DNA of 64,000 nucleotides, from NCBI GenBank assembly GCA_008828725.1, contig MEHQ01000919.1, positions 124,001 through 188,000 of the forward strand, given 5' to 3'. This DNA is from Saccharina japonica (Eukaryota; Sar; Phaeophyceae; Laminariales; Laminariaceae). Positions 1-10,539 of the stretch are shown here, piece after piece (position 1 is the stretch's first letter; every line of letters starts with the position of its first letter). The notes beneath the pieces are model-generated. The model worked only from the letters and a program-made list of their open reading frames with translations. It searched no databases and was not told the DNA's origin. The translations under genes were made by a program, and so were the position numbers.

Positions 1-903
1 TACTGAAGCCAGCGCCACCCGGGGACGATAGGGCCCCATTCCCGGATCGGAAATCCGTCACTACATCTACAACTCCAACAGCCCGGGGACTAAAACCGGG
101 AACCCCCGGGTTGACACGGCCCGGCACGGTGTGAAAACCACAGCCCCACCGGCCGAACGCTGATTGGCCGGGGCTCGAAAATAAATCAAGCGCAACTTCC
201 AACAGCCCGGGGACAAAACCCGAGACCCCCCCCAGGCCGATAGCGCCGCTCACGGTGTGGAAACCCCAGTTCCACTGGCACTGTCGCTGATTGACCGTGG
301 TTGGAAGAAAAGAAATAGAGCCACCGCCACCCCGGGACGATGGGGCCCCGTCCCCGAATCGCGAATCCCTCCATACATCTACAACTCCAACGACCTGGGG
401 ACAAAAACCGATTTCCCCGGGTCGACATCGAGTTGCATGGTGTGGAAACCCCAATCCCACCCGTCGATCGCTGATTGGCTGGATATCTACAATAAACTCA
501 GTCCAACCCGGGGACGATAGGGCCCCATCCCCGGATCGGAAACCGCTCTATACATCTACAACTTCAACACGGAGACGAAAACCGAGCCCCCTCGGGTCGA
601 CATCGTCCCGCACGGTCTGGAAACCCTAACCCCACTAGCTCTATCACTGATTGACTGCGGTAGCTTTGAGGGTCCGCCACACGCGGGAAGGATAAGGTCT
701 CATCCCAGATAGTAAATAATTCCATACATCTACAACTCCGACAAACCGAGGACAAACACAAGGATCCCCCGGGTCGATACCACCCGGCGCGGTGTGGAGA
801 TCCCAACCCCACTGACCGTATCACTGATTGGCTGAAGTTCGGGGGGCCAGCGCCACCCGGGGAGGATACATTGTCACCCCCGCATAATAAGCACTAACAT
901 ACC
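1..903 (+). repeat. Satellite array, left part, about 180-bp units
   Basis: Degenerate tandem units recur about every 180 bp. Each carries a CACGGTGTGGAAACCCCA block (near 126, 252, 437, 611 and 790), then a CTGATTGGCTGGGG block, a GACGATAGGGCCCCATCCC block and a CATACATCTACAACTCC block. The same unit resumes at 4640 after the inserted pogo-like element and recurs in reverse orientation at 33010-34620. Open frames through it shift from unit to unit, so I read it as non-coding satellite. Confidence 0.85.
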
Positions 904-930
904 TACCGTAATCATGCGAGAGCTGGCACC
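904..930 (+). repeat. Left terminal inverted repeat of the pogo-like element
   Basis: The first two bases are the TA duplication. The following 25 bases match the reverse complement of 4613-4637 with one C/T mismatch. Confidence 0.9.
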
Positions 931-1055
931 CATCGGAAGGTTGGCACCCATCGGAGAGATAGAACCGGGGTGCGATAACAAACACAACGTAGAAACATTT
1001 AATCGTGTTTTCGCACCCCCATCGGAGAGATCGCACCCGGGTGCGATCTCTCCGA
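926..1055. repeat. Left subterminal repeats and 34-bp palindrome
   Basis: Positions 926-1001 are repeated almost exactly, in direct orientation, at 4519-4594 near the other end, although the termini themselves are inverted. The core motif ATCGGAGAGAT followed by a GCACC block occurs at 950 and 1021. From 1022 to 1055 the motif and its inverse form a perfect 34-bp palindrome (left half TCGGAGAGATCGCACCC). In pogo/mariner families such subterminal motifs are candidate transposase-binding sites; that role is inferred here. Confidence 0.75.
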
Positions 1056-1663
1056 CATAAATAGAAATTTGAGGGCCACCGCAGCGGGTCTGTGGTAGGT
1101 AATATTCTCATTCTTTCATACTCCGATGATATATCGCCAGTGCGCCACTCCTCTCAAACGTACCGTACTTTACCAACGCATGGTAGGTCAAGTCGTTTTT
1201 GGTAGCTTTGAGTCTTTTAATTTGTATGCTCTCAACCAAGCACACAGCACACATCATCCGGTACATGCCGCCTACCGGTACACCTTTGTGACACAAATCA
1301 CAGAACCAGCTCGTGGTACGATATTACAATACCTACCTTGTGCAACCGAGGCAGACAGGAACTACAGAGGAAATCGAGTGGTTCAGCATAAAGCGAACAG
1401 CAGACCCATAGTGTACCGGTACGTGACATTTCAGCAAAAACAACACTCCGGAGCATCGTTCTCCGTCCTATTGCAACACGCCGCAACCAAACTCGCTTCG
1501 GCCCTACAACCAACCCCAACGCCATGTTGACACGCACCAGACTCCGATACCCTTATGCATTCCAGCCAGCGACAACGGTACCTACATACGTATGGTCAAA
1601 GCACAAAACACCTGTATTGTACTGATCTACGGCATTTTCAAGTACCGGTTTTGTAGCGATGTT
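1056..1663. other. Region downstream of the transposase gene, inside the element
   Basis: About 600 bp between the subterminal repeats and the transposase stop codon. It should hold the 3' UTR of the minus-strand transcript. Open frames on both strands here resemble nothing I know, and I see no further structure. Confidence 0.5.
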
Positions 1664-4125
1664 TCACAGCTCAATCTCTTCCTCTACTCCCCCCCCGCCA
1701 CCGCCCAAGAACTCCACATCGCTGTCATCTTCCAGCAGCTTCACATCGCTGTCGTCGTCCGTGGGGGGTAGCAGCTTCGCGTCCACCTCCTTCTGTGCGG
1801 CCGCGATGGGGTTGGTGCCGGCCGCCGCGGCCTCTGGTACCACTGGCAGGTGGAGCGGGGGCAGGGTGACGTCGGGGTGCTGTGCCTCCCACTCGACGCG
1901 CTGCTGCTGGAGGAGCTCGGGGTAGCCTTCGCCGAAGGTGTGCGAGCACCAGGCGTGGTCCTCGCTGCCATCGAGAGCAAGCGTGAGCCCGCAGATCTTG
2001 AAGCAAGTCTTGACCAGCTCCGGAGTGATCTGTGCCCACGACTGCTTGCACCACGTCGACACCTGCCCACGTCCCGGCGGCTTCAGCTTGCCCGTCCTGG
2101 TGTCGGCGACCGCTGTGGCGGTGTGGGCGGTGTACATCCCCCGCAGCAGCCGCTTCATCTGCTTGTTGAGCATGCGGTCCAGCGGCTGGAGCAGAGGAGT
2201 CAGACCGCCCGGGATCAGGATGACGATGGTGTTGGCTCTCTTCAGGAGGTCGGCGATGAAACCCTCGTCTTTGTGGCACTTGAAGTCGTCCAAGACCAAG
2301 ATGCTTGGTCGCTGCTTGATGATGCTGCCGTTGTTGGGGCGCAGCTTCCAGCTCTCCGTGAGCCACAGGGTGCACTCCCGCGCGTCGCACCAGCTCTTAT
2401 CCTGCACTCCAAACGACATGCCGCCGGCGGGGTGCCCGTTGCGGGTTCGATTCGCGGGGGCAATCTCTGCCGCGATGGACCCCTTCCGCGGCTGAGTGCT
2501 CTTGCCCTTCCCCGACTTGGTCGGCGGGATGAACGGGGTGCCCTTGAAGATGATGCGCAGTGGAACCTTGCCGCCGTCTGCCATGACAGCAAGACAGAGC
2601 GTGAAGCGCTCCTTTTCCTTGCCTGTGAGGGAATCAGTACAAATCGGGGGATAGAGGAGCGTTCAGTTCATCTTTCACCTTCGTGTTTTTTTATGTGGAT
2701 GAGAGAGAGACCAAACACCGACAAACAACAGCATTAAAAAAATTAAACAGCAGCAGACCAAAATAAAAAATGATGCCGAGTACACAAAGAATAAACAGCA
2801 GTAGAAAAACACAAAATGATGCCGAGTACACAAAAAATAAACAGCAATAGACGAAATACAAAATGATGCCGAATATTTTACACAAAAAATAAACAGCTGT
2901 AGAAAAATACAAAATGATGCCGAGTACACAAAAAATAAACAGCAGTAGACGAAATACAAAATGATGCCGAATATTTTACACAAAACATAAACAGCTGCAG
3001 ACCAAAATATAAACTGATGCCGAGTACACAACAAATAAACAGCAGTAGACGAAATCCAAAATGATGTCGAATATTTTACACAAAAAATAAACAGCAGCAG
3101 ACCTACAGTAAATATAAACTGATACCGAGTACACAAAAAATAAACATCAGCAGTAAAAGACTCGTACCTCCGGTGCTGATGCGAGCATCCTTGGCACCAC
3201 GCTTCTCCAGAGTCGTCTCCACCGGCATCTCGTGCTGGACGGGCGTCTGGTCCATGTTGCCGAGTTCTTCGAAAACTTGCTCGGCCACCGACTCTAGCTG
3301 CTCGGAAGTCAGGTCCTCCCCTTTGATGGGGCTCTCGCCGGGCGGAGATGGGTTGCGCTTCTCGTAGATCTCACCAGCACGCTTCAGGAGAGCCTGCCGA
3401 AGCTTCATCACCGTCGCCCACGCCATGCCCTCGTGTCCTGTGGGCAGCTTCTGTCCCACGCTGGTACGCCGGCGGATACTAAACCCGCGGCGCTTGCGGA
3501 AACGCTGGTACCAGTTGTTGAACTTCGCCCTGAACTCCTCTGACTCCTTCGGCGTAGGGTGGGCGGGAAGACCCCCGAGGGCATCAGGCTTGAGTGCCAG
3601 CAGCTTGTTCATGACCTCCGCGCTTCCACAGCCGCGGTGCTGTTTACGCTGACCATTGATGTAGTCCTCCAGGGCTTGGTCAACATCGGCGGTCGAAGCT
3701 GCAGCCCCAACGTTTAGCGACTTGGCACGCGAGCGCTTGGGCGCGGAGGCGACCACGACCTTGAGCTTTTCCTCCTGCCGCACCCACTCGATCACGCGCT
3801 TTTTAGCTACACCGAGAACTTTCGCCGCTCCGCCGTTTCCCACCGGGTTGCCGTCCGCGCAGCGGACCCTCGTGAATGCCGCCGCCTTCAGTTTGAAGCC
3901 GTTGGTGTAGCTCCCTCTCCCTCCTGCCGAACCAGACCTTTCGACTGCGAAGCCAGGCTCCGGGTACTTGCGTTTTTGGCAGGCTTGTCGGTGGCCATCA
4001 TTTGCTGCCAGCATCTCGTCGATGGCCTCTCCTGCTGCCAAAGGGTCGGCAGCCGCAGCAGGAGCAGCAGCAGCACTCTCATTGGCCTGTGAAAAGGCAG
4101 TCTCGCTGCGTGCACCCTCTGACAT
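1664..4125 (-). CDS. Pogo/Tigger-like DDE transposase, two exons
   Basis: The minus-strand gene has exon 1 at 4125-3168 and exon 2 at 2622-1664. The intron joins phase 1 to phase 1, giving 638 residues with no internal stop. An Ala-rich leader is followed by a helix-turn-helix at about residues 73-120 (ending KKRVIEWVRQ) and a CENP-B-type second DNA-binding block at about 147-222 (NNWYQRFRKRRGFSIRRR). The DDE_1-type catalytic core has D292 in NMDQTPV, D431 in LVLDDFKCH and D468 in LQPLDRMLNK, a DD36D spacing. The C-terminus is acidic and Gly-rich. Family knowledge: such enzymes cut at the TIRs and insert at TA. I chose the Met at 4125 because the upstream in-frame extension to 4263 lacks family-like sequence. 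The splice junction restores the continuous motif STGGKEKERFTLCLAVMADG. No catalytic residue is visibly missing. Confidence 0.9.
2623..3167 (-). other. Intron of the transposase gene, 545 bp
   Basis: On the minus strand the donor is GAG then GTACGAG at 3167, and the acceptor is a pyrimidine stretch ending CTCACAG at 2623. Both are canonical GT-AG sites. Splicing restores the reading frame and links the first catalytic Asp to the rest of the DDE core. Without splicing the frame runs into stops in the internal minisatellite. Confidence 0.85.
2755..3150. repeat. Minisatellite inside the transposase intron
   Basis: Alternating related blocks repeat about every 60 bp. One form reads ATGATGCCGAGTACACAAA, the other ATGATGCCGAATATTTTACA, and both are followed by AATAAACAGCAGTAGA-type sequence. 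Several copies differ by only one or two bases. The array makes up most of the intron. Confidence 0.85.
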
Positions 4126-4365
4126 GATGCTGCAGGGGGTGGTCTGGATGCCGTGGGTTTGTGTGGACGCTGCGCATCTCAGCGGAATGCCGCCGCGTTT
4201 TTCGGGGTATTGTGCCGTATTATACCGTATTTTACCGGATCGATTCTCAATTCGCCGGCACACCGTTTTGGGTGATGTAAGGTGTGTGTTAACTGCTGTG
4301 TTTACTGTGCCCTACATCTGCAACAGGGTGGGTACGGTATCCAGCTGTTGTGGTACTCGGTATCG
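4126..4365 (-). other. 5' flank of the transposase gene
   Basis: Between the chosen start codon and the right subterminal repeats. It is AT-richer just upstream, with TATTATACCGTATTTTACC on the plus strand near 4215-4233. This is the likely promoter and 5' UTR by position only; I see no unambiguous TATA box. Confidence 0.4.
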
Positions 4366-4612
4366 CACCCATCGGAGAGATCGCACCGGGGGTGCATGTA
4401 CGCAGCACCGTTGCCCCAGTACGGCGCGGTGTATTTCGATTCAGCAGCGCACCCATCGGAGAGATCGCACCGGGAGTGCGCCAAAATTGAAGAACGGCAT
4501 GATTTAATTGTATTTCCGCACCCCCATCGGAAGGTTGGCACCCATCGGAGAGATAGCACCGGGGTGCGATAAAAAACACAACGTAGAAACATTTAAAAAT
4601 CGATCGCACCCC
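4366..4612. repeat. Right subterminal repeats of the pogo-like element
   Basis: ATCGGAGAGAT motifs occur at 4371, 4455 and 4544, each followed by GCACC or a near variant. The segment 4519-4594 is a direct copy of 926-1001 from the left end, including the CACAACGTAGAAACATTTA tail. Confidence 0.8.
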
Positions 4613-4639
4613 GGTGCCAACTCTCGCATGATTACGGTA
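4613..4639 (-). repeat. Right terminal inverted repeat of the pogo-like element
   Basis: Reverse complement of 904-930 with one mismatch. The last two bases are the TA duplication. Confidence 0.9.
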
Positions 4640-5600
4640 CACCCCGAGTCGATACCGCCCCGCACGGTGTGGAAAACCCAACCCCACTGGCTCTGTCACT
4701 CTTTGGCTGAGGTTCGGGAAGCCAGCGCCACCCGAGGATATCTTTTAATCCCCGCATTATAAACACTGCCATACATTCACCACTATTAAATACAGCGAAC
4801 CGAGGACGAAAAAATTGACTCCCCGGGTCAACTAAACCTCTAACGGTGTGGAAACCCCAGCCCCGCCGGCCGATATTAGATTGCCTGGGGCTACAAAATA
4901 AACCCAGCGCAAACCGGCGGCGATAAGGTCCCATCCCCGGATCGAAAAACCCTCCGTACATACCAGGTATACAATTCTGAAAACACGGGGACCAAAATCG
5001 AGTTCCCCCTGGTAGACACCGCACGGCACGTTTTGAAACCCCCAACCCCACCGGCTGATCGCTGATTGGCTGGGGCTCGAAAACAAAGCCAGAGCCGCCC
5101 GGAACGATAGGGTCCCATCCCCGGATCCGAAACCCCTCCATACATCTACAAATCCAACAACCCGGGGACAAAAACCGAGTTTCCCCGGGTCGACAACGCC
5201 TCGCACGGTGTGGAAACCCCAGCCCCACCGGCTCCATCACTGACTGGCTGGGGTTGCTTCGAGGTCATGCACGCGGGGAAGATAAGGTGCTATCGCCGGA
5301 TGATGAATCTCTATTTACATCACCTCTCTGACAAACCGAGAATTAAATGTGATTCCTAGGGTCGATACCGCCCCGCACGGTATGAAAACCTCACCCCCAC
5401 TGGCTCCATCACTCAGCGGCTGAGGTTAGTGGAGTCAGCGCCACGCGAGGAGCATGAAATGCCATCCGCGAACCATAAATCCGTCCGTTCATCTATAATT
5501 CCGCCAACACGGGATGAAAACGGTGATCCCCCGAGGCGACACCGCCTTGTACGGCGTGGAAACCTAAACCCCACTGCTCATAGCTGATCGGCTTTGTGGG
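4640..5600 (+). repeat. Satellite array, right part
   Basis: The CACGGTGTGGAAACCCCA block recurs near 4658, 4838, 5029, 5203, 5378 and 5551, with the same accompanying blocks and orientation as 1-903. It is the continuation of that array beyond the inserted element. Confidence 0.85.
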
Positions 5601-5809
5601 CTGAACTTCGTGAAGCCGGCGTTCCTCACCAATGGAAGCAAGAAGGTTCAGCAAGTTCGTCAAACCCGGTCCAATAGGCCCACTTTGTTTGTGGATTGGT
5701 TGTTCATTCCACATGGATCAGCCTTCGCTTGGCGCAGCCCAATGAAACAAAACAAGGCGCGCGAAGCGCGCCGATGTTTGCGCTTGGATATTTATTGAAT
5801 GGAAATAGT
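5601..5809. other. Unassigned stretch after the satellite
   Basis: The last satellite resemblance fades near 5600. Apart from the hairpin at 5756, nothing is recognised. Confidence 0.4.
5756..5772. repeat. GC-rich perfect hairpin
   Basis: GGCGCGC, loop GAA, GCGCGCC: a 7-bp perfect stem preceded by ACAA. Almost the same hairpin occurs inverted at 18969-18984, and the sequence after the stem is also related there (GATGTTTGCGCTTG here). Confidence 0.6.
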
Positions 5810-5814
5810 GACCA

Positions 5815-5985
5815 ATTCGTGATTTAGTTAAAATAGTTGAGTATGGCCCTTGACAAGCTGTAACTTACTTTGGACTAGGCGAAACAAACAAAACTGCCGA
5901 AACAATATGCCTTTGCTCCGCCCAGGTAATCACGACTGTGGTCATCTTATCCTGCCATTCCTCGTATTTCGAAAGTCCTTCGCCG
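5815..5985 (-). pseudogene. Fossil fragment of an unidentified repeated gene
   Basis: Read on the minus strand, this piece matches 7545-7720 and 19680-19850 in DNA and, with stops, in translation (shared core TVVIT or GVIARAE, then a stretch ending in a Lys-rich segment before GACAAGATGTAACTTAC-like DNA). The same frame can be followed in all three copies, so it was probably coding. I do not recognise the family; an upstream part of a transposon protein is possible. Confidence 0.45.
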
Positions 5986-5989
5986 AAAA

Positions 5990-7340
5990 AATACTGGGTA
6001 AACTGTGTTCCACGGACAATTTATTGCTGGTTACTGTTCCCACGTCTTTGTGTGCCTACATGTGACACCTGTGGCAAATGCAGCACCATTCCGGATCAAC
6101 CTGACAACTATCCGCGCCGCTTCTGTATAACTGATCGACATCAATTACGAATATCAAACATCTGTACGAGATACATGTTCCAGGTGTAACTCTTGATTCA
6201 TTCACAACTCCACTGGTGAGTTAAAACGCGAGACCTGACTAGGAGTGGTGTACAGTGTAACCCGTCTGCATGCTTTCAACAGTGTAAGGTGAAGACAAAA
6301 AAGTGATACTGGTCTTCCCCGAATCATGTCTCGCAATGATCTATGAAAGGGCAAAGGCAAACAAAATGGTATACCGAGCTATTTTGAGCAATGTATAGGT
6401 ACAATCTTCCTAAATATTGTACTCGGATAAAATCACCTGGCCCTGCATCTGATTGGCCAGCGCCCGATCAAGCCTATTGTTGACTGAAAAGTTCCAAATA
6501 CACCTCTCTGTGGCTGCTCAAGCTGGGCTTCACCTATTTTTGGCTTCAATTGTACCCATAATTGGCTCAACCTGTACCTACAAAGGACCTCTTGCTTTTA
6601 AGAAAGCTTCTATTAATAGCCAACAGCACAGTTTCTGGTTGGGTTCATGCTGAGTGTGCGGTACTCTGTTACCCGACACGATCCCCCTCAAAAGGTAGTT
6701 GGCAAAATATTCGTGTTTTTTTTTCTTGAGTCTGCTCTGATCACCTAGTCCCGACTGCCCTGTGGCCATCTTTCAGTTTCGCAAAAATATATTAAATTGA
6801 GCGATTTATAATACAAATTAAACCAAGTACAATATATACGATTGGGCGCAGGCCGATCAGACGGAGGACTAGGAAGCTTTTTCCCGAGTTCAATATTGAG
6901 TGTACCTACAAAGGGCTCAAAATGCCTAGGTACACTTATTATTGGCTTGCCCTTCATAACTTCTCAACTGTGGAGCTTCGGAGTGTCTAGCAGGTTTTTA
7001 CACTGATCTCAATAGTTGTAATTGCACGCCTCTGAAGACGGGCACTTTGATGAACCGTGAAAACAAGGATCCCTCTGCGGTGTTAACGGCTGTTCACGAC
7101 CACGTGGGCGCGTGTGATCGTGAGAGCGCAGCATCTTCGAGGCTGCGAGTACCACTGTACAGCGAGTTTTTATATCCAGCTGTTGACGGCACTGCGTGAT
7201 GGCACCGGCAAAGGGCAGGCGTGTGGCCGCTCCCTCGGGCAGCACGCCCAGCGTAGGAAGAATGCGAAGGACAGGCCAGCGGCTGCTAACCGGTTATTAT
7301 GGTCAAACAAAAAGATACCGAGATTGCGGTGATAGAGGCC
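5990..7340. other. Unassigned intergenic stretch
   Basis: No repeat unit, family motif or long conserved frame was recognised on either strand. Short open frames here have no support. Confidence 0.4.
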
Positions 7341-7349
7341 ACGTGAGAT

Positions 7350-7510
7350 ATACGAGGCGCAGAGCCTGCCAACCAGCAGGCGAAAAACGAGCAAGATCTA
7401 GACGAACGCCACGAACAGCAGTCAAAAATGAAGGCAGAGCTCGACGAACGCCAACAACAGTAAAAAAAGGCGGGAAAACTCGTCGAACGCAACGAACCGC
7501 AGAGTCAATG
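7350..7510 (+). pseudogene. Remnant of a coiled-coil coding stretch
   Basis: One plus frame reads a Glu/Gln/Lys-rich repeat with LDERHEQQSKMKAELDERQQ, a stop, then KKAGKLVERNEPQSQ. The DNA shows a GACGAACGCCA-type repeat three times (near 7400, 7450 and 7484). The heptad-like composition suggests a coiled coil, now interrupted. It lies just upstream of the fossil gene at 7545. Confidence 0.35.
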
Positions 7511-7544
7511 ATCCGTGCCGGACAATTATGCTCTAACATTTCGG

Positions 7545-8270
7545 GTAATACATTTTGAAATCCGACGAACTGAGCGATAAGGCTACCACAGTCGTGATCA
7601 CCAGGACGAGCAAACAAAAAGTGTTTTAACAGTAGTTTTTTGCTCGCCTACATTAAAATTAAGTAAGTTACATCTTGTCAAGGGCAAAAACTATAGCTAC
7701 GTTTCATGAAACCATGAAGTCCTCGCCAATTATCGTTTTGCCTCAAAAACAAAGTGCTGCTCCAATCGTAGAATGGCGAGAGGAATTGTATCCCGCCCTA
7801 TTGTTTTACGTTGTGTAGTTGGCTTTCACGAACAATTGGACGTCCTGTGTCATCCCGGAAACGGGTCAAATGGTTTACTTTTTTACAAACGGAAAACAGT
7901 TTCAAGTGGCGAATATTAAAACCTCTCGAAGTCCGCCGTCAAATATAGCTTCTAAAAAAAGCACACCAATTGCAAAAGGAATCCGGTTAATCGGTTTTGT
8001 TGGCCGTGAAGAGTTGAATAACAAAACAGAATATCGCCATCACCTTCGCAAGGAGATCGGCGTTCCAGTAGTGTGTTTGTGTGTCACAACCAAGATTCTG
8101 ACCTATACAAAAAGTGTACTATGGTGATGGAGATTTCAGAATTAATTATCTGCATGGACAATACAAGGCCACTCAGGATCGCTTGCTGCTCACCAAGTAG
8201 CGTTGGTGGCGAGGGGAAGCGGTGTTTGACAAGCGTGATTGAGACGCGGCCCGACACAAGGTCATGACGC
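7545..8270 (+). pseudogene. Decayed gene, same family as 5815 and 19680
   Basis: The first ~180 bp align with 5815-5985 (inverted) and 19680-19850. After a stop near 7818 an open frame runs 7819-8127 and contains FTNGKQFQVANIKTSRSPP and IRLIGFVGREELNNKTEYR. An overlapping frame then continues from 8073 with VCHNQDSDLYKK, which looks like one reading frame split by a frameshift. Family not identified. Position upstream of the DDE relic at 9115-10020 allows, but does not prove, that both belonged to one transposon. Confidence 0.4.
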
Positions 8271-9114
8271 CTCAGCAACGTACTCGAGAGAAGCCGCTTC
8301 TTCGGCGCGAAGGTGGAAAATGCTCGGGCGCTTTCTTGAATGCCTAGGAGATCCACGACATCCTTTTGCTATGCTTCGGCCAGGTGCACGGCAGTATGGA
8401 AGATACTCCGGCTGCGAAACGAACAGCAGAGCTCGTGTACGAACACGGCCGGATGTCCATTCTGCGCTGCTGTCCGTAGAGAAGGAGTAAGCATAATTTA
8501 CCAACACCCGCATTGAGGTGGTGTGCAGCCCGATCTGCACTGTTTGCAGAGCGAATGAAGGCTGGTGTGTACTGCTGTACCCCTCCTGCCCTGAACACTT
8601 TCACGCCCTCGGGGGGGTGGGCAGTACGTCTCGTCTCGCTCTGCGAGTTACCTCCCCAGTTGTGACGCTTGCGTCACAAATTCTGAGCGAGGGTGTCAAT
8701 GATTACGTATTCTGTAACATATTATCCAATAGGGCTCAGATAACGTTCCACCGTTGACACCCTTGTACTGCTTCGTCGCAGTGCGCACCGGTAACTGCTA
8801 TACCGGCCGCTCTTGCGTGGTGCACAGACCCAAGCGCACTAACAAGATCAGCATGCGGCTATGGCATAGTCGGGGGAGCGACGAGGCGCGGCGACTCCTG
8901 ACGACGGGCGGAGGGTGTTTCGCTCGGAGCGGTGCGCTAACTTGCGCGCCTTCATTAAGGTCAAGCACAAGAGCGGACAACAGGGCTTTCGACGTACGGT
9001 AGTAGGATAATTGATCAAGCAGGAGTGCCATCTTGTCATGTCGAAGCGCATGGTAGGAGGGCTATTGCATGGGCTTTGCCCTAGGTGCCACCGAGACAGG
9101 ATCAAGATACCCCC
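8270..9114. other. Decayed stretch between two gene relics
   Basis: Several overlapping open frames, none with a recognised motif. It may be further remains of the adjacent fossil genes. Confidence 0.35.
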
Positions 9115-10020
9115 CTCGACGACGAAATGAAGGCCCGAATTCGCCAGCTTCTCGTAGAAAAGGGCCCTGCGCATCATGAAGAATCTGGAACGGCACTGAT
9201 TGTGTAAAAGGACGAAAGTCTCGTCCACCAGTTGCACGGTTCTGTATTATCGTACATTTTAATGGATCTAGCAGGTATAGTACAGGAGAGGATGGGTCGT
9301 ACGTCGAACAACGGTTTGCAACTGATCATGGTTCATGCCAATACCAACGACAGTCCATTGGTTATTCGTGACGCCGAGGGTTTTTCTATCGCTTGAGAGG
9401 TGGTTCAAAATAATAAAAACGAGAGGAGCAAGCAGGGTCTTGAGGACATATGGGTTCAATAACATCAGCTGAGATGCTTTTGGCAAACCAACAATGCCAC
9501 GGGGGATAACCACGCTGCAATGACGCACTCACTGCTCATAGAGTGGCTCCAGCGACGCGTAACGCCAGCTTTCAAAGCCACGTTAAAGGATCAGAAAAAC
9601 AATATTGTCCTCGGCAACGCCTCTTGCCGCCACGGGTTTGACCCCGACATCAGAGTGCCTGAAACGAATACCACGTTGCAGAATACGATTTTGATGCAGA
9701 AGCACGGGGCGGGGAAATTCCCTGCGCAGAGCGAAGAATCCCACCGTAAAAGTGGTAGGGAGATCGTTCGAGGTACCAGAATATGAGTTGTTCCCGAACT
9801 CTAGCTCGAAATGTGGCAGCAGCGTAATAGCAGTAGAGTTAGCACTTGCTACCCGGGCGTTTTCGAAGCTTCGATACCCCGAAAAGCTCATGGACAAGCT
9901 GGAATCTTCCATGCAGAGGCATAAATGGCAGCTGATCTGGAGCCCGCCGTACTTACCGACCTTTCAGCCCATTAGGCTCAAGGTTGGCCGTGGCAATCAT
10001 GGAAATGTAACCATTACTCA
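9115..10020 (+). pseudogene. Inactivated IS630/Tc1-type DDE transposase relic
   Basis: In one plus frame, KDESLVHQLHGS (codons from 9208) resembles the first-Asp motif of DDE_3-type transposases. It is followed by LQLIMVHANTNDSPLVIRD and, near 9601, IVLGNASCRHGFDPDIRVP. Here Gly (codon 9613-9615) sits where the family has its second catalytic Asp (normally DNA). In a different frame, SPPYLPTFQPIRLKVGRGN near 9941-9997 has Arg (codon 9974-9976) where the third acid is expected (QPIE). There is at least one in-frame stop and one frameshift, so the enzyme is dead by several independent lesions. Termini were not found. Confidence 0.6.
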
Positions 10021-10299
10021 ATAATAACAACCTATTTTCCGATTCTTGCTTTTTCCTCGACAACGTGTAGTCGCGCGGCAAATTAAAAAAATCGTCTGTT
10101 GCCACGAAATAATAATCGGTAGAGATACTACACCACATGTTTTCAGGTAATATCCTGCCCTGGGCGGTGGCCTAAGGTAATAACGCCCAGAAAGACTCAT
10201 GGCAAATATACAACAACTTGGCCAGATACTATTTCCCCAAAAAACGTTTTTAGACGTGACTCCTTTGCTTCCCCCGTTTGAAACCGCTATCGTGCACTC

Positions 10300-10405
10300 A
10301 TTCAATGATTATATTCGTGGAGATGGGGCTGAGGAGCAAATACCAAATAACCAGCATGTATTCGTCTAGATGGGGCTGAGGACCAAATACCAAAGAACCA
10401 GTATG
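10300..10405 (+). repeat. Direct duplication of about 50 bp
   Basis: AGATGGGGCTGAGGA is followed by CAAATACCAAA and an ACCAGTATGT-type end. The block occurs twice, near 10318 and 10367. Confidence 0.7.
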
Positions 10406-10539
10406 TAGGACAATACCGACAAGCCTCTCCTCTCGTAGACCTATGGGCCAGTGCCACCGTGGTCGTAGCTAAAACACCTTAAAAAAAACAGCTAGCTATA
10501 TGAGTGCAGTAATATAATATCGAATGATTTGAGCTTGCG

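Larger units (their letters stand above)
904..4639 (-). mobile_element. Complete pogo/Tc1-mariner-like DNA transposon
   Basis: The ends are inverted repeats. Positions 904-930 read TACCGTAATCATGCGAGAG followed by CTGGCACC, and 4613-4639 is the reverse complement with one mismatch. The outermost TA on each side (904-905 and 4638-4639) fits the TA target duplication of Tc1/mariner/pogo elements. Satellite units lie on both sides, so the element is inserted in that array. It carries one spliced DDE transposase gene on the minus strand plus subterminal repeat blocks at both ends. All parts expected of an autonomous element are present and the reading frame is open. Whether it is active cannot be judged here. 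Confidence 0.9.

Noticed and set aside
2440..2452. GGGTTCGATTCGC, a box B-like sequence
   Set aside because: It lies inside the transposase exon and has no box A at tRNA distance.
1850..2737. A 295-codon plus-strand open frame
   Set aside because: It is antisense to exon 2 of the transposase, whose minus-strand frame carries the catalytic motifs; GC-rich coding DNA often leaves the opposite strand open.
4632..5240. A 202-codon minus frame, and similar ones in 33000-34950
   Set aside because: These are satellite units; frames change between units and no domain is recognisable.
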